Assembly: GCF_009729095.1 (NCBI RefSeq)
Contig: NZ_VTGX01000002.1
Span: 62,001 to 126,000 of the forward strand
DNA length: 64,000 bases
DNA from: Mycolicibacterium sp. CBMA 247
GTDB lineage: Bacteria; Actinomycetota; Actinomycetes; Mycobacteriales; Mycobacteriaceae
Direction: 5' to 3'
Shown: piece after piece, positions 9,190 through 19,643 of the stretch
How positions within the stretch are numbered: the stretch's first letter is position 1
Layout of the letters: each line of letters starts with the position of its first letter
Made by a program: the position numbers and the translations under genes
Notes under the pieces: generated by a model
What the model was told of the DNA's origin: nothing
The model's input: only the letters and a program-made list of their open reading frames with translations
Databases searched by the model: none

Positions 9190-10481
9190 CGCTGCACTCC
9201 CGACGGAACGACTGCGGTCACCGTGGTGGGCCCTCCAGGTGGACCGTCGATGTCGAGGCGGCCGTCGACCATCCGCAGCCGATCGGCAAGCCCCGTCAGG
9301 CCCGAGCCATTGGCCGGCTCCACCCCACCGGATCCGTTGTCCGCAACGGCGATCCGCAGCTCATCAGCATCGCTGTGCAGCCGCACCGTGGCCTGGGTGG
9401 CGCCGGAGTGCCGGGACACATTGGCCAGCAGCTCGGCCACGCAGAAGTACGCCAGCGTCTCCACGCCCAAAGACGGCCGCACGGCGATGTCGTCGACCAG
9501 CTCGACCGGGATGGGATTACGTGCCACCAACGTCTGCACGGCCGGCACGAGGCCGAGATCCAGTGCAGGCGGACGGATTCCGCGTACCAGGTCACGCAGC
9601 TCGGTCAAGGTGTCCTTGGTGTTCGCCAGCGCGTCGGAGACCAGTTGCCGGGCCCGTTCGGCCTTGTCGGGATCGGCCAACTGTTCCTCGGCGCGCGCAA
9701 GCGTCATCGCCACCATGATCAGCCGGGCCTGGGTTCCGTCGTGCAGATCGCGCTCCACGCGGCGCAGCGTGGCTGCCGAATCGTCGACCACGTCGGCGCG
9801 GGCCCGCACCAGTTCGCCGACCCTGCGCTCGCGGTCGGTCGGTGCGAGCAATGACCCGGCCAGCCAGACGTGGGCACGCCCGATACCGAGCATGGCCCAC
9901 GCGAACAGGTACAACCCGAGCAGTCCACCCACCGCCAGCAGCAGGTAGGCGCCGAGCGAGTCCACGGGCTCGTCGAAGCTGACGAACGCTACCCCGGTGA
10001 CCGCCCAGACCACCGGGGAAACCACCAGGATCGCCGACACCACGACACCCAGCAAGACGGCGTACCCGAGGGGTGTCATCACGATGCTCTGCAGGACGAG
10101 GAATCCCAGGCTGCGCCAGCCGACCGCATCGGTCAACGCAGCGGCGACGGTGTGCGGCCAACTGGCCTGCCGTACGAAGGGTGCCGGTGGGTCGATGGTG
10201 ACGCCGACCAACCGGGCCAGTGACCGGTACAGCGCGTTCCACCGACGACCCGTCAGCACCACGAGCGCCAGCAGCGGTATGCCGACCAGGGTGACGAGCA
10301 ACAGCCCCGAGGCCAGGCCGGTCACGAACAGGTAGACCACACCGATGACGGCAAGGACGCTGACCAGCAGGAAGTACAGGTAGCCGTGGCAGGCCTGCAA
10401 GGTCAGCGGGGTACGCAGTATTCGGCGCCAGTCATCGCGTGTCGAGGCGGGTGCGAATGCGGTGGTAGTCACGGTCATCAT
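9186..10481 (-). CDS. Membrane sensor histidine kinase (HisKA_3 type)
   Basis: The 431-aa protein has an N-terminal sensor region with about four membrane segments (about residues 27-80 and 120-215). It resembles the actinobacterial Sensor domain (HGYLYFLLVSVLAVIGVVYLF). The dimerisation and phosphorylation motif is VERDLHDGTQARL. The HATPase domain has ELLANVSRHSGA (N box) and DNGSGG plus GSGLTGLADRL (G boxes). I took the first of two adjacent ATGs (10479-10481) as start. It is cotranscribed with the response regulator downstream. The signal sensed is not evident; the sensor has almost no extracytoplasmic loop, so a membrane cue is plausible. Confidence 0.9.
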   Translation of the reverse strand: MMTVTTTAFAPASTRDDWRRILRTPLTLQACHGYLYFLLVSVLAVIGVVYLFVTGLASGLLLVTLVGIPLLALVVLTGRRWNALYRSLARLVGVTIDPPAPFVRQASWPHTVAAALTDAVGWRSLGFLVLQSIVMTPLGYAVLLGVVVSAILVVSPVVWAVTGVAFVSFDEPVDSLGAYLLLAVGGLLGLYLFAWAMLGIGRAHVWLAGSLLAPTDRERRVGELVRARADVVDDSAATLRRVERDLHDGTQARLIMVAMTLARAEEQLADPDKAERARQLVSDALANTKDTLTELRDLVRGIRPPALDLGLVPAVQTLVARNPIPVELVDDIAVRPSLGVETLAYFCVAELLANVSRHSGATQATVRLHSDADELRIAVADNGSGGVEPANGSGLTGLADRLRMVDGRLDIDGPPGGPTTVTAVVPSGVQR

Positions 10482-10550
10482 CGTTGCCGGATACGGTCGC
10501 ACCAGGCGATGGTGCTGTCCAGCCGATAAAGGGTGTGGCTGGCCACACCG

Positions 10551-11462
10551 TCAGCTGTCGAGGGAGCGCAGCAGCGCCCGGGTGCGAGCCCGGGTCTCGG
10601 GTGATGAATCGAACACCACCCCGACATATTCGTCGACACCAACCGCACCGAGTGACCGGATACGTTCTGCCACAGCACTTTCGTCGCCGATGATCGCAGC
10701 GTCCTCCGGGCCCGCGTAGCCCTCCCTATCGAGCATGGCCCGGTAGGACGGCAGATAGCCGTACATCGCGAACTGTTCGGCGGCCTGGGCGCGGGCGCCG
10801 TCGGCATCGTCGGTGACGCTGACCGGCAGCGCCGCGACGACGCGTACCGGACGATCCCCGGCGGCCTCCCGCAGGGTCGGGGCGACGTGGTCGGCCAGCG
10901 TGGTCGGGCCGGTCATCCAGGTGACGGTGCCCGCGGTGCGACGGCCCGCGAGTTTCAGCAGTTGCGGCCCCAGCGCGGCGATGTACACGTCGGGCGCCGA
11001 CGCCCCCGGGATCTGCAGTGCCCCGCGGGTGGTGACGGTCTCGCCGGGCGCGTCGGCAGGCTCACCCCTCAGCAGAGGCTGCAGCCCGTCCAGGTATTCG
11101 CGGAGCCGGCGGACCGGTTTGTCCCAGGGAATGCCCCACATGCCCTCCGTCACCGCCGCATGCGTCATGCCGAGGCCGAGGAGGAACCGGCCGCCGCTGA
11201 TCAGGCTGAGCGTGAGCGCTCGCTGGGCCAGCAGCATCGGATGCTGATTCTGGATCGGGATCACACCGGTGCCCACCTCGATCCCGTCGACCTCGCGGAA
11301 TGCCACCGCCAGCACGGTCAGCAGGTCGGGTTCATAGGGCATCTGCGTCATCCAGACCCGCTGGAAACCCTCCTCGCGCAGTTGCGCCAGGTTCTCTACG
11401 GTGGCGTCGATCGGCGAGCGGCCGCCAGTTTCACTGAGTGAAGCGAGGATGCTGATCTGCAT
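10551..11462 (-). CDS. LLM-class F420-dependent oxidoreductase
   Basis: The 303-aa protein has the luciferase-like TIM-barrel pattern: ISILASLSETGG at the N-terminus, FQRVWMTQMPYEPDLLTVLA, VGTGVIPIQNQHPMLLAQRALTLSLISGGRFLLGLG (read in pieces) and a C-terminal VGVDEY segment. In mycobacteria this subfamily uses the deazaflavin F420 for hydride transfer. The substrate cannot be inferred. It lies 69 bp upstream of the sensor kinase start in the same orientation, so it could be the first gene of that transcript. Confidence 0.85.
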   Translation of the reverse strand: MQISILASLSETGGRSPIDATVENLAQLREEGFQRVWMTQMPYEPDLLTVLAVAFREVDGIEVGTGVIPIQNQHPMLLAQRALTLSLISGGRFLLGLGMTHAAVTEGMWGIPWDKPVRRLREYLDGLQPLLRGEPADAPGETVTTRGALQIPGASAPDVYIAALGPQLLKLAGRRTAGTVTWMTGPTTLADHVAPTLREAAGDRPVRVVAALPVSVTDDADGARAQAAEQFAMYGYLPSYRAMLDREGYAGPEDAAIIGDESAVAERIRSLGAVGVDEYVGVVFDSSPETRARTRALLRSLDS

Positions 11463-11853
11463 GACACCACGCTAGGCGGGTCCGAGCCCGAATCCGAGGG
11501 GAATGAAGCCAAAAAAGGGCGGGCTCGGGAGGACACTAGGGGGCGTTCCAATTCGACTCACGCAGCCGGTCTTTCACCCCGTGTACCGACTCTTTGGATC
11601 AGTCACTCCCGAACCCGTCGTAGCGTCGATCGTACGCCTCGGGCACCCCTCAAACCAGAGAAAAATACGGCCGAATTTCACCGGAGTCCCAAGCTAGGTC
11701 GCCCCGTGTTGCCGTCGGGTCGGGGGGTCAGACGGCAACACGGAGCTACCCATGTATCGACCCCTATGCCGCGACCGTTACACACACTCGAAACAAACTT
11801 TCCGGATGTTTTCGCCGCGGACGTTCGTGGAGGTCAGGCCACATCAGGCCTTG
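11463..11853. other. Intergenic region without a recognised gene
   Basis: About 390 bp separate the LLM oxidoreductase start from the fadA2 stop. Apart from the hairpin at 11704-11743 I see no gene. Short open frames here have low third-position GC and no family resemblance. The part next to 11462 must hold the oxidoreductase promoter. Confidence 0.6.
11704..11743. terminator. Hairpin downstream of fadA2
   Basis: Perfect 13-bp arms (CCGTGTTGCCGTC and its complement) enclose a 14-nt G-rich loop. It lies about 110 bp beyond the fadA2 stop in the direction of fadA2 transcription, so termination is likely. No T tract is seen. Confidence 0.55.
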
Positions 11854-13155
11854 TCACGCCTCCAGAATCGCGGCGACACCCTGCCCACCGGCGGCACAGA
11901 TCGAGATCAGCCCGCGCACCGGCTGGCCCGTTTGCTTCTTCTTCTCCGCCAGCTGCTTGGCCAGTTGAGCAACGATCCGGCCACCGGTGGCCGCGAACGG
12001 ATGGCCGGCGGCCAACGAGGAGCCGTTGACGTTGAGCTTGGAACGGTCGATGCTTCCCAGCGCCTTGTCCAGGCCGAGTCGGTCCTTGCAGTACTCGTCG
12101 GAGTCCCAGGCCGCCAGCGTGGCCAGCACCACCGAGGCGAATGCCTCGTGGATCTCGTAGAAGTCGAAATCCTGCAGCGTCAGCCCGTTGCGGGCGAGCA
12201 GCCGGGGCACGGCGTAGGTGGGCGCCATCAGCAGGCCGTCGGGCCCATTGACGTAGTCGACGGCAGCGGTCTCCGAGTCGACGAAGTAGGCCAGCGGCTC
12301 GTGGCCGTGCGCCTGGGCCCAGTCCTCGCTGGCCAGCAGGGCCACCGATGCACCGTCGGTCAGCGGGGTCGAGTTACCCGCGGTCATGGTCGCGTCACCG
12401 GCCTTGACGCCGAACACCGGCTTGAGCGTGGCCAGCTTCTCCGGCGTCGAATCCGCCCGCAGGTTGTTGTCGCGGTACAACCCGAGGAACGGGGTGACCA
12501 GGTCGTCGAAGAATCCGCTGTCGTAGGCGGCAGCCATGTTGCGGTGGCTGGCAGCGGCCAGTTCGTCCTGGTCGACGCGTTTGACGCCCATCTTCTTGGC
12601 GGTGACCGCGGCGTGCTCCCCCATCGACATGCCGGTGCGGGGCTCGCTGTTGACCGGGATCTCCACACCCAGCGAGGCCGGCAGCTTGCCGACCAACTTG
12701 AGCCGGTCGAGGTTCGACCTGGACCGGCGCAGGCCCAGCAGCACCTGGCGCAGTTCGTTGCCGAACGCGATCGGGGCATCCGATGCGGTATCCACACCAC
12801 CGGCTGCGGCGGATTCGTACTGCCCCAGCGCGATGGCGTTGGCGGCCGCCGTGGCGGCCTGGAGGCCGGTCCCGCAGGCCTGCTGGATGTCGAAGGCCGG
12901 CGTGTACGGCGACAATGCGCTGCCCAACACGCATTCGCGCATGAGGTTGAAGTCGCGACTGTGCTTGAGCACCGCCCCGCCGATCACCGCACCGAGCCGC
13001 TCACCGGTCAGATCGAAGCGCTCGATCAGTCCGTCCAGGGCGGCGGTGAACATGTCCTGGTTGGAGGCGTTGACATAAGCGCCGTCAGACCGCGCGAACG
13101 GAATCCTGTTGCCACCCAATACGGCAACGCGTCGCCGGGTCGTGTTGTTGGCCAT
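11854..13155 (-). CDS. fadA2: Acetyl-CoA acyltransferase (thiolase) FadA2
   Basis: This thiolase cleaves 3-ketoacyl-CoA, or condenses acyl-CoAs in reverse. The 433-aa product has nucleophile Cys94 in QQACGTGLQA, the EIHEAFA motif, and GSSLAAGHPFAATGGR and ICAAGGQG near the C-terminus carrying the catalytic His and second Cys. The start is the ATG at 13155 with GGAGG nine bases upstream. It corresponds to Rv0243 and is divergent from fabG4 as in M. tuberculosis. The shared promoter region carries a CTTACTC-TG-GAGTAAG palindrome related to one upstream of fadE5. Confidence 0.93.
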   Translation of the reverse strand: MANNTTRRRVAVLGGNRIPFARSDGAYVNASNQDMFTAALDGLIERFDLTGERLGAVIGGAVLKHSRDFNLMRECVLGSALSPYTPAFDIQQACGTGLQAATAAANAIALGQYESAAAGGVDTASDAPIAFGNELRQVLLGLRRSRSNLDRLKLVGKLPASLGVEIPVNSEPRTGMSMGEHAAVTAKKMGVKRVDQDELAAASHRNMAAAYDSGFFDDLVTPFLGLYRDNNLRADSTPEKLATLKPVFGVKAGDATMTAGNSTPLTDGASVALLASEDWAQAHGHEPLAYFVDSETAAVDYVNGPDGLLMAPTYAVPRLLARNGLTLQDFDFYEIHEAFASVVLATLAAWDSDEYCKDRLGLDKALGSIDRSKLNVNGSSLAAGHPFAATGGRIVAQLAKQLAEKKKQTGQPVRGLISICAAGGQGVAAILEA

Positions 13156-13205
13156 CTGTCTGCCCTCCACTGTCGGGTTGTCCGGGGCTATATTACCCAC
13201 TGTTC

Positions 13206-13219
13206 TTACTCTGGAGTAA
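13206..13219. promoter_or_regulatory. Operator-like palindrome between fadA2 and fabG4
   Basis: TTACTC-TG-GAGTAA is perfect and extends by one more pair (C/G) on each side. It sits 50 bp from the fadA2 start and 45 bp from the fabG4 start, so one bound protein could control both directions. The related TTACTGGTGGGTAA lies at the same distance before fadE5. Confidence 0.55.
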
Positions 13220-13264
13220 GTTCGGTGTGGACAACGCAGTACTGCGAAGCGAAAGGCAGCTGAA

Positions 13265-14644
13265 GTGGCTTCCGACCTGTTCTCCCAAGTGCTCAACTCC
13301 GGGCCGGGATCGTTCCTGGCCAAGCAGCTCGGCGTGCCGCAGCCCGAGACCCTGCGCCGCTATCGCGCCGGCGACCCGCCGCTGGCCGGGTCCCTGCTCA
13401 TCGGCGGCGCCGGCGCGAGCGGCGGCTCCGCCGGCGGTGGACGCGTGGTCGAGCCCCTGCGCGCCGCGCTGGCCGACGACTACGACGTCGTGTCCAACAA
13501 CATCGGCGGCCGCTGGGCCGATTCATTCGGCGGTGTGGTGCTCGACGCAACCGACATCACCGACGCCGCCGGGCTCAAGGAGCTCTACAAGTTCTTCACC
13601 CCGGTGCTGCGCAACCTCGCCTCGTGCGCCCGCGTAGTGGTCATCGGCACCACCCCGGAGCAGGCCGGCAGCGTCCACGCCCAGATCGCGCAGCGCGCGC
13701 TGGAGGGCTTCACCCGCTCGCTGGGCAAGGAACTGCAACGCGGAGCCACCGTGTCGCTGGTGTACCTGGCCGCCGACGCCAAGCCCGCCGTGACCGGCCT
13801 GGAGTCGACCCTGCGCTTCATCCTCTCGGCCAAGTCGGCCTACGTCGACGGGCAGGTGTTCCGGGTCGGAGCCGCCGACTCGGCGCCGCCGGCGGACTGG
13901 GACAAGCCGCTGGCCGGCAAGGTCGCCGTGGTGACCGGAGCGGCCCGTGGCATCGGCGCCACGATCGCCGAGGTGTTCGCACGTGACGGCGCAGCTGTGG
14001 TGGCCGTCGATGTTCCCCAGGCCGCCGAGGACCTGGGCAAGGTCGCCGAGAAGGTCGGCGGCACCGCGCTGACGCTGGACGTCACCGCCGACGACGCGGT
14101 CGACAAGATCACCGCGCACGTCACCGAGCATCATGGCGGCAAGGTCGACGTCCTGGTCAACAACGCCGGCATCACCCGCGACAAACTGCTGGCCAACATG
14201 GACGAGGGCCGCTGGGACAGCGTGATCGCGGTGAATCTGCTTGCCCCGCAACGGCTCACCGAGGGTCTGGCGGCCAATGGCACGCTCGGCGAAGGCGGCC
14301 GGGTGATCGGGCTGTCCTCGATGGCCGGTATCGCCGGTAACCGCGGGCAGACCAACTATGCCGCCACCAAGGCCGGCATGATCGGGCTGACCGAGGCGCT
14401 GGCCCCGGTGCTGGCCGAGAAGGGCATCACCATCAACGCCGTGGCCCCCGGGTTCATCGAGACCAAGATGACCGAGGCGATCCCGCTGGCCACCCGTGAG
14501 GTCGGCCGTCGGCTGAACTCGCTGTTCCAGGGCGGGCAGCCGGTGGACGTGGCCGAACTGATCGCGTACTTCGCCAGCCCGGCGTCGAATGCGGTCACCG
14601 GCAACACGATCCGGGTCTGCGGCCAGGCCATGTTGGGCGCCTGA
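13265..14644 (+). CDS. fabG4: High-molecular-weight 3-oxoacyl-[ACP]/CoA reductase FabG4
   Basis: The 459-aa NADH-dependent ketoacyl reductase corresponds to Rv0242c. An N-terminal flavodoxin-like domain (about residues 1-205) precedes the SDR domain. The SDR domain starts at [21 protein letters not shown] and has the NNAG motif and YAATKAG with catalytic Tyr and Lys. Compared with my memory of the M. tuberculosis protein, a Gly/Ser-rich stretch (ASGGSAGGG) is inserted after LLIGGAG in the first domain. The GTG start lies just after a GAAAGG-like site. htdX follows after 3 bp, so reductase and dehydratase are made together. Divergent fadA2 completes the set. Confidence 0.95.
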   Translation: MASDLFSQVLNSGPGSFLAKQLGVPQPETLRRYRAGDPPLAGSLLIGGAGASGGSAGGGRVVEPLRAALADDYDVVSNNIGGRWADSFGGVVLDATDITDAAGLKELYKFFTPVLRNLASCARVVVIGTTPEQAGSVHAQIAQRALEGFTRSLGKELQRGATVSLVYLAADAKPAVTGLESTLRFILSAKSAYVDGQVFRVGAADSAPPADWDKPLAGKVAVVTGAARGIGATIAEVFARDGAAVVAVDVPQAAEDLGKVAEKVGGTALTLDVTADDAVDKITAHVTEHHGGKVDVLVNNAGITRDKLLANMDEGRWDSVIAVNLLAPQRLTEGLAANGTLGEGGRVIGLSSMAGIAGNRGQTNYAATKAGMIGLTEALAPVLAEKGITINAVAPGFIETKMTEAIPLATREVGRRLNSLFQGGQPVDVAELIAYFASPASNAVTGNTIRVCGQAMLGA

Positions 14645-14647
14645 CCG

Positions 14648-15472
14648 GTGAACAACATGCTCCGCGCAGTCATCGGCGCGCTGCCCTTCGTCCCACGCGA
14701 CGACGCCCTGCCCACCCGCACCGTCACGGTCGACAACCTGCCGATCGACCCGGCCAACGTGGCCGCGTATGCGCAGGTGACCGGGCTGCGGTTCAGCGAC
14801 ACCCTGCCGCTGACCTACCCGTTCGCGCTGACCTTCCCCACCGTGATGTCGCTGGTCACCGGATTCGATTTCCCGTTCGCCGCGATGGGTTCGGTGCATA
14901 TCGAAAACCACATCACCCAGTACCAGCCGATCAAGGTGACTGACGCCGTCAGCGCGGCCGTGCACGCGGAGAACCTGCGTGAACACCGCAAGGGCCTGCT
15001 GGTCGACATCGTCACCGAACTCAAGGTCGGCAACGACACGGCGTGGCACCAGGTGACGACGTTCCTGCACCAGCAGCGGACCAGCCTCTCTGGTGAGCCG
15101 AAACCCGAGGCCCAGAAGCAGCCGAAACTGCCGCCACCCAACGCGGTTCTGAACATCACCGCGGGCCAGATCCGGAACTACGCGTCGATCGGCGGGGACC
15201 ACAACCCCATCCACACCAACGCGATCGCCGCCAAGCTGTTCGGCTTCCCCACCGTCATCGCGCATGGAATGTTCAGCGCGGCAGCGGTTCTGGCCAACAT
15301 CGAGGGACAGCTGCCCGATGCGGTCAAGTATTCGGTGCGGTTCGCCAAGCCGGTGGTGTTGCCGGCGAAGGCCGGGCTCTATGTCGAGCGCGACGCCGAC
15401 GGGTGGGAGTTGACCCTGCGGAACCTGTCGAAGGGCTACCCGCACCTGTCTGCGACGGTCACCGCCCTCTGA
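14648..15472 (+). CDS. htdX: 3-hydroxyacyl-thioester dehydratase HtdX
   Basis: The 274-aa MaoC-like (R)-hydratase corresponds to Rv0241c. It has an N-terminal inactive hot-dog repeat and a C-terminal active one. The hydratase signature is YASIGGDHNPIHTNAIAAKLFGFPTVIAHGMF (read in pieces), carrying the catalytic Asp and His. It dehydrates 3-hydroxyacyl thioesters made by FabG4. The GTG start is 3 bp after the fabG4 stop. The 3' end faces jetC across a perfect 21-bp hairpin. Confidence 0.93.
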   Translation: MNNMLRAVIGALPFVPRDDALPTRTVTVDNLPIDPANVAAYAQVTGLRFSDTLPLTYPFALTFPTVMSLVTGFDFPFAAMGSVHIENHITQYQPIKVTDAVSAAVHAENLREHRKGLLVDIVTELKVGNDTAWHQVTTFLHQQRTSLSGEPKPEAQKQPKLPPPNAVLNITAGQIRNYASIGGDHNPIHTNAIAAKLFGFPTVIAHGMFSAAAVLANIEGQLPDAVKYSVRFAKPVVLPAKAGLYVERDADGWELTLRNLSKGYPHLSATVTAL

Positions 15473-15477
15473 GCCAC

Positions 15478-15533
15478 CGAGTCTGCGTACAGATCGCGTT
15501 TTCGCGTTAGATCGCGATCTGTACGCAGACTCG
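15478..15533. terminator. Perfect 21-bp inverted repeat between convergent htdX and jetC
   Basis: Arms at 15478-15498 and 15513-15533 are exact complements around a 14-nt loop. The structure begins 6 bp after the htdX stop and ends 8 bp before the jetC stop, so it can terminate both transcripts. There is a TTTT in the loop but no trailing T tract. Confidence 0.8.
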
Positions 15534-15541
15534 ATGCGCGA

Positions 15542-18500
15542 TTACACGCTCGGTACCGCGTCCCCCGAAGTGCGTCGTAGATCAGCGAATTCGGAGATCG
15601 ACGCCGAGGTGACCGAGGCGACCGGCCGGGAGTTGGGCGCCGACGCATCGGACTTGGACACCATCACCACGTTGTCAATGTAGGGCTGGATCGTCGTGCT
15701 GTTCTGCACGGTCGACACGATCACCAACTGGAAACCGAACTTGCGGAACGCCGACAACGCCTGCTGGGCGAACTGCGGATCCGATTTGGAGAACGCCTCG
15801 TCCAGCATCAGCTGGGCGAACAAAGGACGGGTGTCATTGCTGTCCGGGCTGGCCAGGTTGAAGCTCAGCGCCCCGGCCAGACAGAACGCCATGAGCTTCT
15901 CCTGCTCACCGCCGGAGTTGTCACCCGAATTGCTGTAGGTGCGGATGACCTCACCGGTCTCGGCGTCGCGCTCCTCGCAATACAGCACGAACCGGTTACG
16001 CACATCCAGCGCATCACGGGTCCACTGTCGATCTTCGGGTGTGTTGCCGGCCAACAACTTCCGCAGTTGCAGGATGTCGGTGTACTGCTCGAACATCGCG
16101 GTCTCGTCGCCGAAGCTCACCAGTGACACTCGAGACGAGATGCGCTGGGCCTTCTCGTTGAGTTCGTCGACAGCGGCCAGGTGCCGAGTGCCGGCGTGCA
16201 GGGTGAGCCGGGTGCCGCGGTTGAACTCCACCGCGCCCAGGCCCGTGTTGACCCGGGCGATCTGCTCGGTGATCCGCCGCGCCTCGTTGTCGGCGATCAT
16301 GTGCAGGTTCAGGATCGCGCCGGGCGCCTGCTCGGTGATCAGCCGCTGCATGCGCTCGTAGGCGTCGGGCAACTCACGCTCGTCGATACGGCGGCACAAC
16401 GCCACATAGTCGTGCACCCGCTCGTCGAACACATCGCTGTCGTTGGGGATGGCATCGGGGAACGAGCTGTCGTAGGCGGCCATGATGCCGGCCAGCTCAT
16501 CGTGCGAGCGGTTGCGGTCCGCCCGCAACCGGTCCCGCTCGCGGCTGATGACGCGGGTCAGTTCGCTTCGGTACGGCTCGGATTCGAGCAGCTCGAGGGT
16601 CAGCGCGATGTCAGCGGCATAGCCGTCGATGGTGTCGCGGGCGTGCGACGGAAACTCGTTGGATCCGAGACGTTCGGTCAGGAGCTCAGACAGTTCGAGG
16701 AGCGCCGTGCGCCTGCGGTCCAGGGTGGTCTCGCGTTCGTTGAGCGAGCCGATCTGTTGGATGACCTTCTCGACACGTTCCCAGCATTCGTCGGCCCGCT
16801 GTTGCAGCCGTTCCGCATCAGGGTTGTCGGAGACCAGCAGATCGTGTTCGTCCTGCAACCGCTCGAGCATCCCGTCGACCGAGTCGGTGTCGATGTCGCT
16901 CCACTGCATGAACTGGTCACACAGCGCCCGGCAGGCCCGCTCCCGGGACTGCAACTGGCCGCGGTGCTCATCGAGCCGCTCACGAGCGTTGCGCGCCACC
17001 TGGTACAGATCCTGCGCGGCGGCCAGATCATCCTGCAGCGCTTCGATTTTGGCAGCGGTGCCACCGAGGAAGATGTATTCCGAGGGCCGCAGTCGCGACC
17101 GGTCATCCTTGATCGAGAGCCGGCCGCTGTCCTTACGAAGCCCCTGATCGGTGACCGCGCGAGACTGCTCGGTGAACTCCCCCGGCTGGTCGACACACAC
17201 GTAGTCGCCGATGCTTGCGATCACGTTGAGCGCCTCGACCGCACTGTCGTGCGTCGGGTCCGCGAGCTGCAGTTTGGTGGCCAGCGTGTCCGGAGGCGGG
17301 GTGCGCAGTTGCGCGCCATGCTGGACGTGCTGCAACTGGATGCGCCCGCGCATGTCGTTCTCGTTGACGAAGCGCAGTGCCCGCTCCATGTAGGCGTCGG
17401 GAACCAGCAGACGTAATCCGGCCCCGCGCAACACCTTTTCGACGGCCAGCCGCCACCGCGACTCGTCGGGTTTGAGTTCCATCAGCTCGGCGACGTACAC
17501 CAGATCACGCTCGGAGATGTCGAGCGCCCGGGCAATCCGCGCCCGCATCTCGCACTCGGTCCTGGGCAGCGGGGAGCCCAGCCGCTGCACCCGCTCCAGC
17601 TCGGCCTCCACACTCTCGCGCGCCTCACGGGCCCGCACTTCCTTGGCCGAGGCCTCGACGTAAGGCTGGTTGCCGGTGAACAACTCCCGGTGCAGCCGGT
17701 CGGCTTCGTCCATCAATGTCTCGCGCAGCGACCAGAATTCCTCGCCGTTGTCCGGCGGGGTCAAACCCAGCGAGGTGACCTTGTCCTCGTAACCGCTTCG
17801 ACGGCGCGACACCTCTTCGCTGATCCGCTCGGCCTCCGTGAGCCGTTGCTGCAACGGCACCAGATCCACGGTGACGGTGTTGATCTGCGCCATGAGGGAG
17901 TTGTGTTCGTTCTTCAGCTGGCGCTGCTGGGAGCCGAACTCATCGCGCTGGGCGCCGAGCTGGGTGATCTGATCGTCGAGATTGTCGATCTCCGGGCCGG
18001 CCTGGGCCAGCCGCACGTGGTCGACGTAGTCGCGGATCATCGCGTTGTCGAGGGTGTCGATCACGCCGAACTTGGCCGCCTCGTCGGCGTAACGGGCTTG
18101 TACCGCTGCGATATTGCCGAGGGTGTTGCGCTTACGCCGGGCCACGTCGAGCAGGCCGCGAGCCTCCACCAGCGGATTGATCTGCTCCAGCGCCTCTTCC
18201 ACGCCGCTGAGGCTGGCCGGCTCGTCGAGCATGAATTCCCGGACGAATTGCTCCAGGCCACCAACGCTTTTCAGCGATTTCGCCTTGCCCAGAAGCTGCT
18301 GGGCGGCTTCCGAGGCCCGGATGCCGATGCTGGAGTACAGCTGGGCCAGATACTGGCTTTCGCTGCGGCCACCGGTCCAGCCGTCGTCGCGGAACACCGC
18401 CGCGTCGTATCCGTTGGCCGCCCACCGGTTGCACAGGCCGAAGATGTCGCGGTCGTCGTCGATCAGGTAGTAGCGGCTACCCGGATCCGACGTCTTCTCG

Positions 18501-18904
18501 GCGGCAAGCCATTTGAGCACCAGCCCGGTGACCGAGCGCCCGGTGCGGTCGCTGTAGGTGACCGAGACCGCCGACCAGGCCGGGCCCGTGCCGCGCAGGT
18601 ACATGATCTGGCGGCTGGTGCCCTCGCGTCGCTCACCCCAGGCGCCGCGGACGTACTTGTCGACTGTGCGCTTACCCGTACCCGAACCCGCGGCGGTGGT
18701 ATCACCGGAGGCGTTGAAGTTACGCCGGTGCGATGGCAGGAACGCCAACGAAATGGCGTCCAGCAGTGAGGATTTACCGCTTCCCGAGGATCCCGTGATG
18801 AGCGTACCGTGCGGGCTGAACGGGATCGAGTGGTACCCGTCGAACACGCCCCAGTTGATGACCTGCAGGCGCGACAGCGAGAACTGGTTGGTCGGTTCAG
18901 CCAT
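15542..18904 (-). CDS. jetC: SMC-like ATPase JetC/MksB of a Wadjet-type anti-plasmid complex
   Basis: The 1120-aa SMC-family protein binds DNA as an ATP-driven dimer that extrudes loops. The N-terminal head has a Walker A GSSGSGKS at residues 38-45. Long coiled-coil arms (about residues 300-440 and 640-900) flank a hinge-like region. The C-terminal head has the signature SGGEQ at about 997-1001 and Walker B LMLDE at about 1032-1036. All ATPase motifs are intact. It overlaps jetB by 8 bp. Homologues are MksB in Pseudomonas and EptC in M. smegmatis, where the system reduces plasmid maintenance. The expected jetD/mksG nuclease gene does not follow; htdX is only 69 bp away on the other strand. 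Confidence 0.92.
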   Translation of the reverse strand: MAEPTNQFSLSRLQVINWGVFDGYHSIPFSPHGTLITGSSGSGKSSLLDAISLAFLPSHRRNFNASGDTTAAGSGTGKRTVDKYVRGAWGERREGTSRQIMYLRGTGPAWSAVSVTYSDRTGRSVTGLVLKWLAAEKTSDPGSRYYLIDDDRDIFGLCNRWAANGYDAAVFRDDGWTGGRSESQYLAQLYSSIGIRASEAAQQLLGKAKSLKSVGGLEQFVREFMLDEPASLSGVEEALEQINPLVEARGLLDVARRKRNTLGNIAAVQARYADEAAKFGVIDTLDNAMIRDYVDHVRLAQAGPEIDNLDDQITQLGAQRDEFGSQQRQLKNEHNSLMAQINTVTVDLVPLQQRLTEAERISEEVSRRRSGYEDKVTSLGLTPPDNGEEFWSLRETLMDEADRLHRELFTGNQPYVEASAKEVRAREARESVEAELERVQRLGSPLPRTECEMRARIARALDISERDLVYVAELMELKPDESRWRLAVEKVLRGAGLRLLVPDAYMERALRFVNENDMRGRIQLQHVQHGAQLRTPPPDTLATKLQLADPTHDSAVEALNVIASIGDYVCVDQPGEFTEQSRAVTDQGLRKDSGRLSIKDDRSRLRPSEYIFLGGTAAKIEALQDDLAAAQDLYQVARNARERLDEHRGQLQSRERACRALCDQFMQWSDIDTDSVDGMLERLQDEHDLLVSDNPDAERLQQRADECWERVEKVIQQIGSLNERETTLDRRRTALLELSELLTERLGSNEFPSHARDTIDGYAADIALTLELLESEPYRSELTRVISRERDRLRADRNRSHDELAGIMAAYDSSFPDAIPNDSDVFDERVHDYVALCRRIDERELPDAYERMQRLITEQAPGAILNLHMIADNEARRITEQIARVNTGLGAVEFNRGTRLTLHAGTRHLAAVDELNEKAQRISSRVSLVSFGDETAMFEQYTDILQLRKLLAGNTPEDRQWTRDALDVRNRFVLYCEERDAETGEVIRTYSNSGDNSGGEQEKLMAFCLAGALSFNLASPDSNDTRPLFAQLMLDEAFSKSDPQFAQQALSAFRKFGFQLVIVSTVQNSTTIQPYIDNVVMVSKSDASAPNSRPVASVTSASISEFADLRRTSGDAVPSV

Positions 18905-19643
18905 GAGCGTCCACTTCGTCCTCGAGTCGTTCAGGTGCGTCAGTATCGTCGCCGGTGCCGTTCGCGGCCCGTTTGAGCTGCTCGAACTGCTGCTGCAGTT
19001 CGGTGATCATCGAGGCCGTCATGATCGCGTTGACCACGGGGCTGATGGTGAAACTGTCCTCGTCTTCCCGGTTGCGGGCGAGCATGTCGATATCGGTGAG
19101 CCGCTCGATCGCGTTGTCGATCCGCTTGTCGAACGAGGCGGTGTCGCGGTCGGTGTCGTTGTTCACCCCGGCGAACAGCTCATGGATCTCGTCGCGGCTG
19201 ATCAGGACATTCTCGTCGCGGGCCGCGGCACGCATGAGCTTGGCCAGGTGCAGGGCGAGGATCGAGTCGTAGGTGTTGAGGGTCTCGCGCCGCAGCAACC
19301 GGCGCCGCCAATGCGATTCGTAGTCGGCCTGCTCGACGTAGGCGATGTCGTGATCATCCGAGATACACAGCCGCATATCGAGTTCCGACAGCCGCACGGT
19401 GAGTTCGGTGCGGTAGCGGGTGACCCACGACCACAGTTCGGAGTGATTGTCCTTACTCACGTAACGACGCGACAGCAGGTGCTGCAGCGCCCAGCAGGCC
19501 CGGTCGGGCAACTCGCTGGCGTCTCCGTCGAAGCGGGGTGCGCGACGCTGGTCGGTGGACCGTTCGACGGCGTCGATGCTGGGAAGGGCGTCGAAGTCGA
19601 TCGACGAGTCTGAGACGGCAGAGGTATCCGGGGTTTCGGTCAT
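18897..19643 (-). CDS. jetB: JetB/MksE-like subunit (DUF4194)
   Basis: The 248-aa acidic protein has the winged-helix kite-subunit character of DUF4194 proteins, which bind the SMC complex like MukE. Recognisable stretches are [23 protein letters not shown] and a C-terminal region with [12 protein letters not shown] and [11 protein letters not shown]. Its start overlaps the jetA stop (ATGA) and its end overlaps jetC, so the three are translationally coupled. The family was recognised mainly from context and overall pattern. Confidence 0.85.
   Translation of the reverse strand: MTETPDTSAVSDSSIDFDALPSIDAVERSTDQRRAPRFDGDASELPDRACWALQHLLSRRYVSKDNHSELWSWVTRYRTELTVRLSELDMRLCISDDHDIAYVEQADYESHWRRRLLRRETLNTYDSILALHLAKLMRAAARDENVLISRDEIHELFAGVNNDTDRDTASFDKRIDNAIERLTDIDMLARNREDEDSFTISPVVNAIMTASMITELQQQFEQLKRAANGTGDDTDAPERLEDEVDAHG

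Noticed and set aside
13523-15445. 640-codon minus-strand frame opposite fabG4 and htdX
   Set aside because: The residue make-up (Gly, Arg, His, Gln runs) is that of an antisense frame; both plus-strand genes are intact and recognisable.
16181-18769. Two long plus-strand frames opposite jetC
   Set aside because: Antisense shadows of the SMC-like ATPase. I also checked them for a missing jetD and saw no toprim or DUF2220 motifs.
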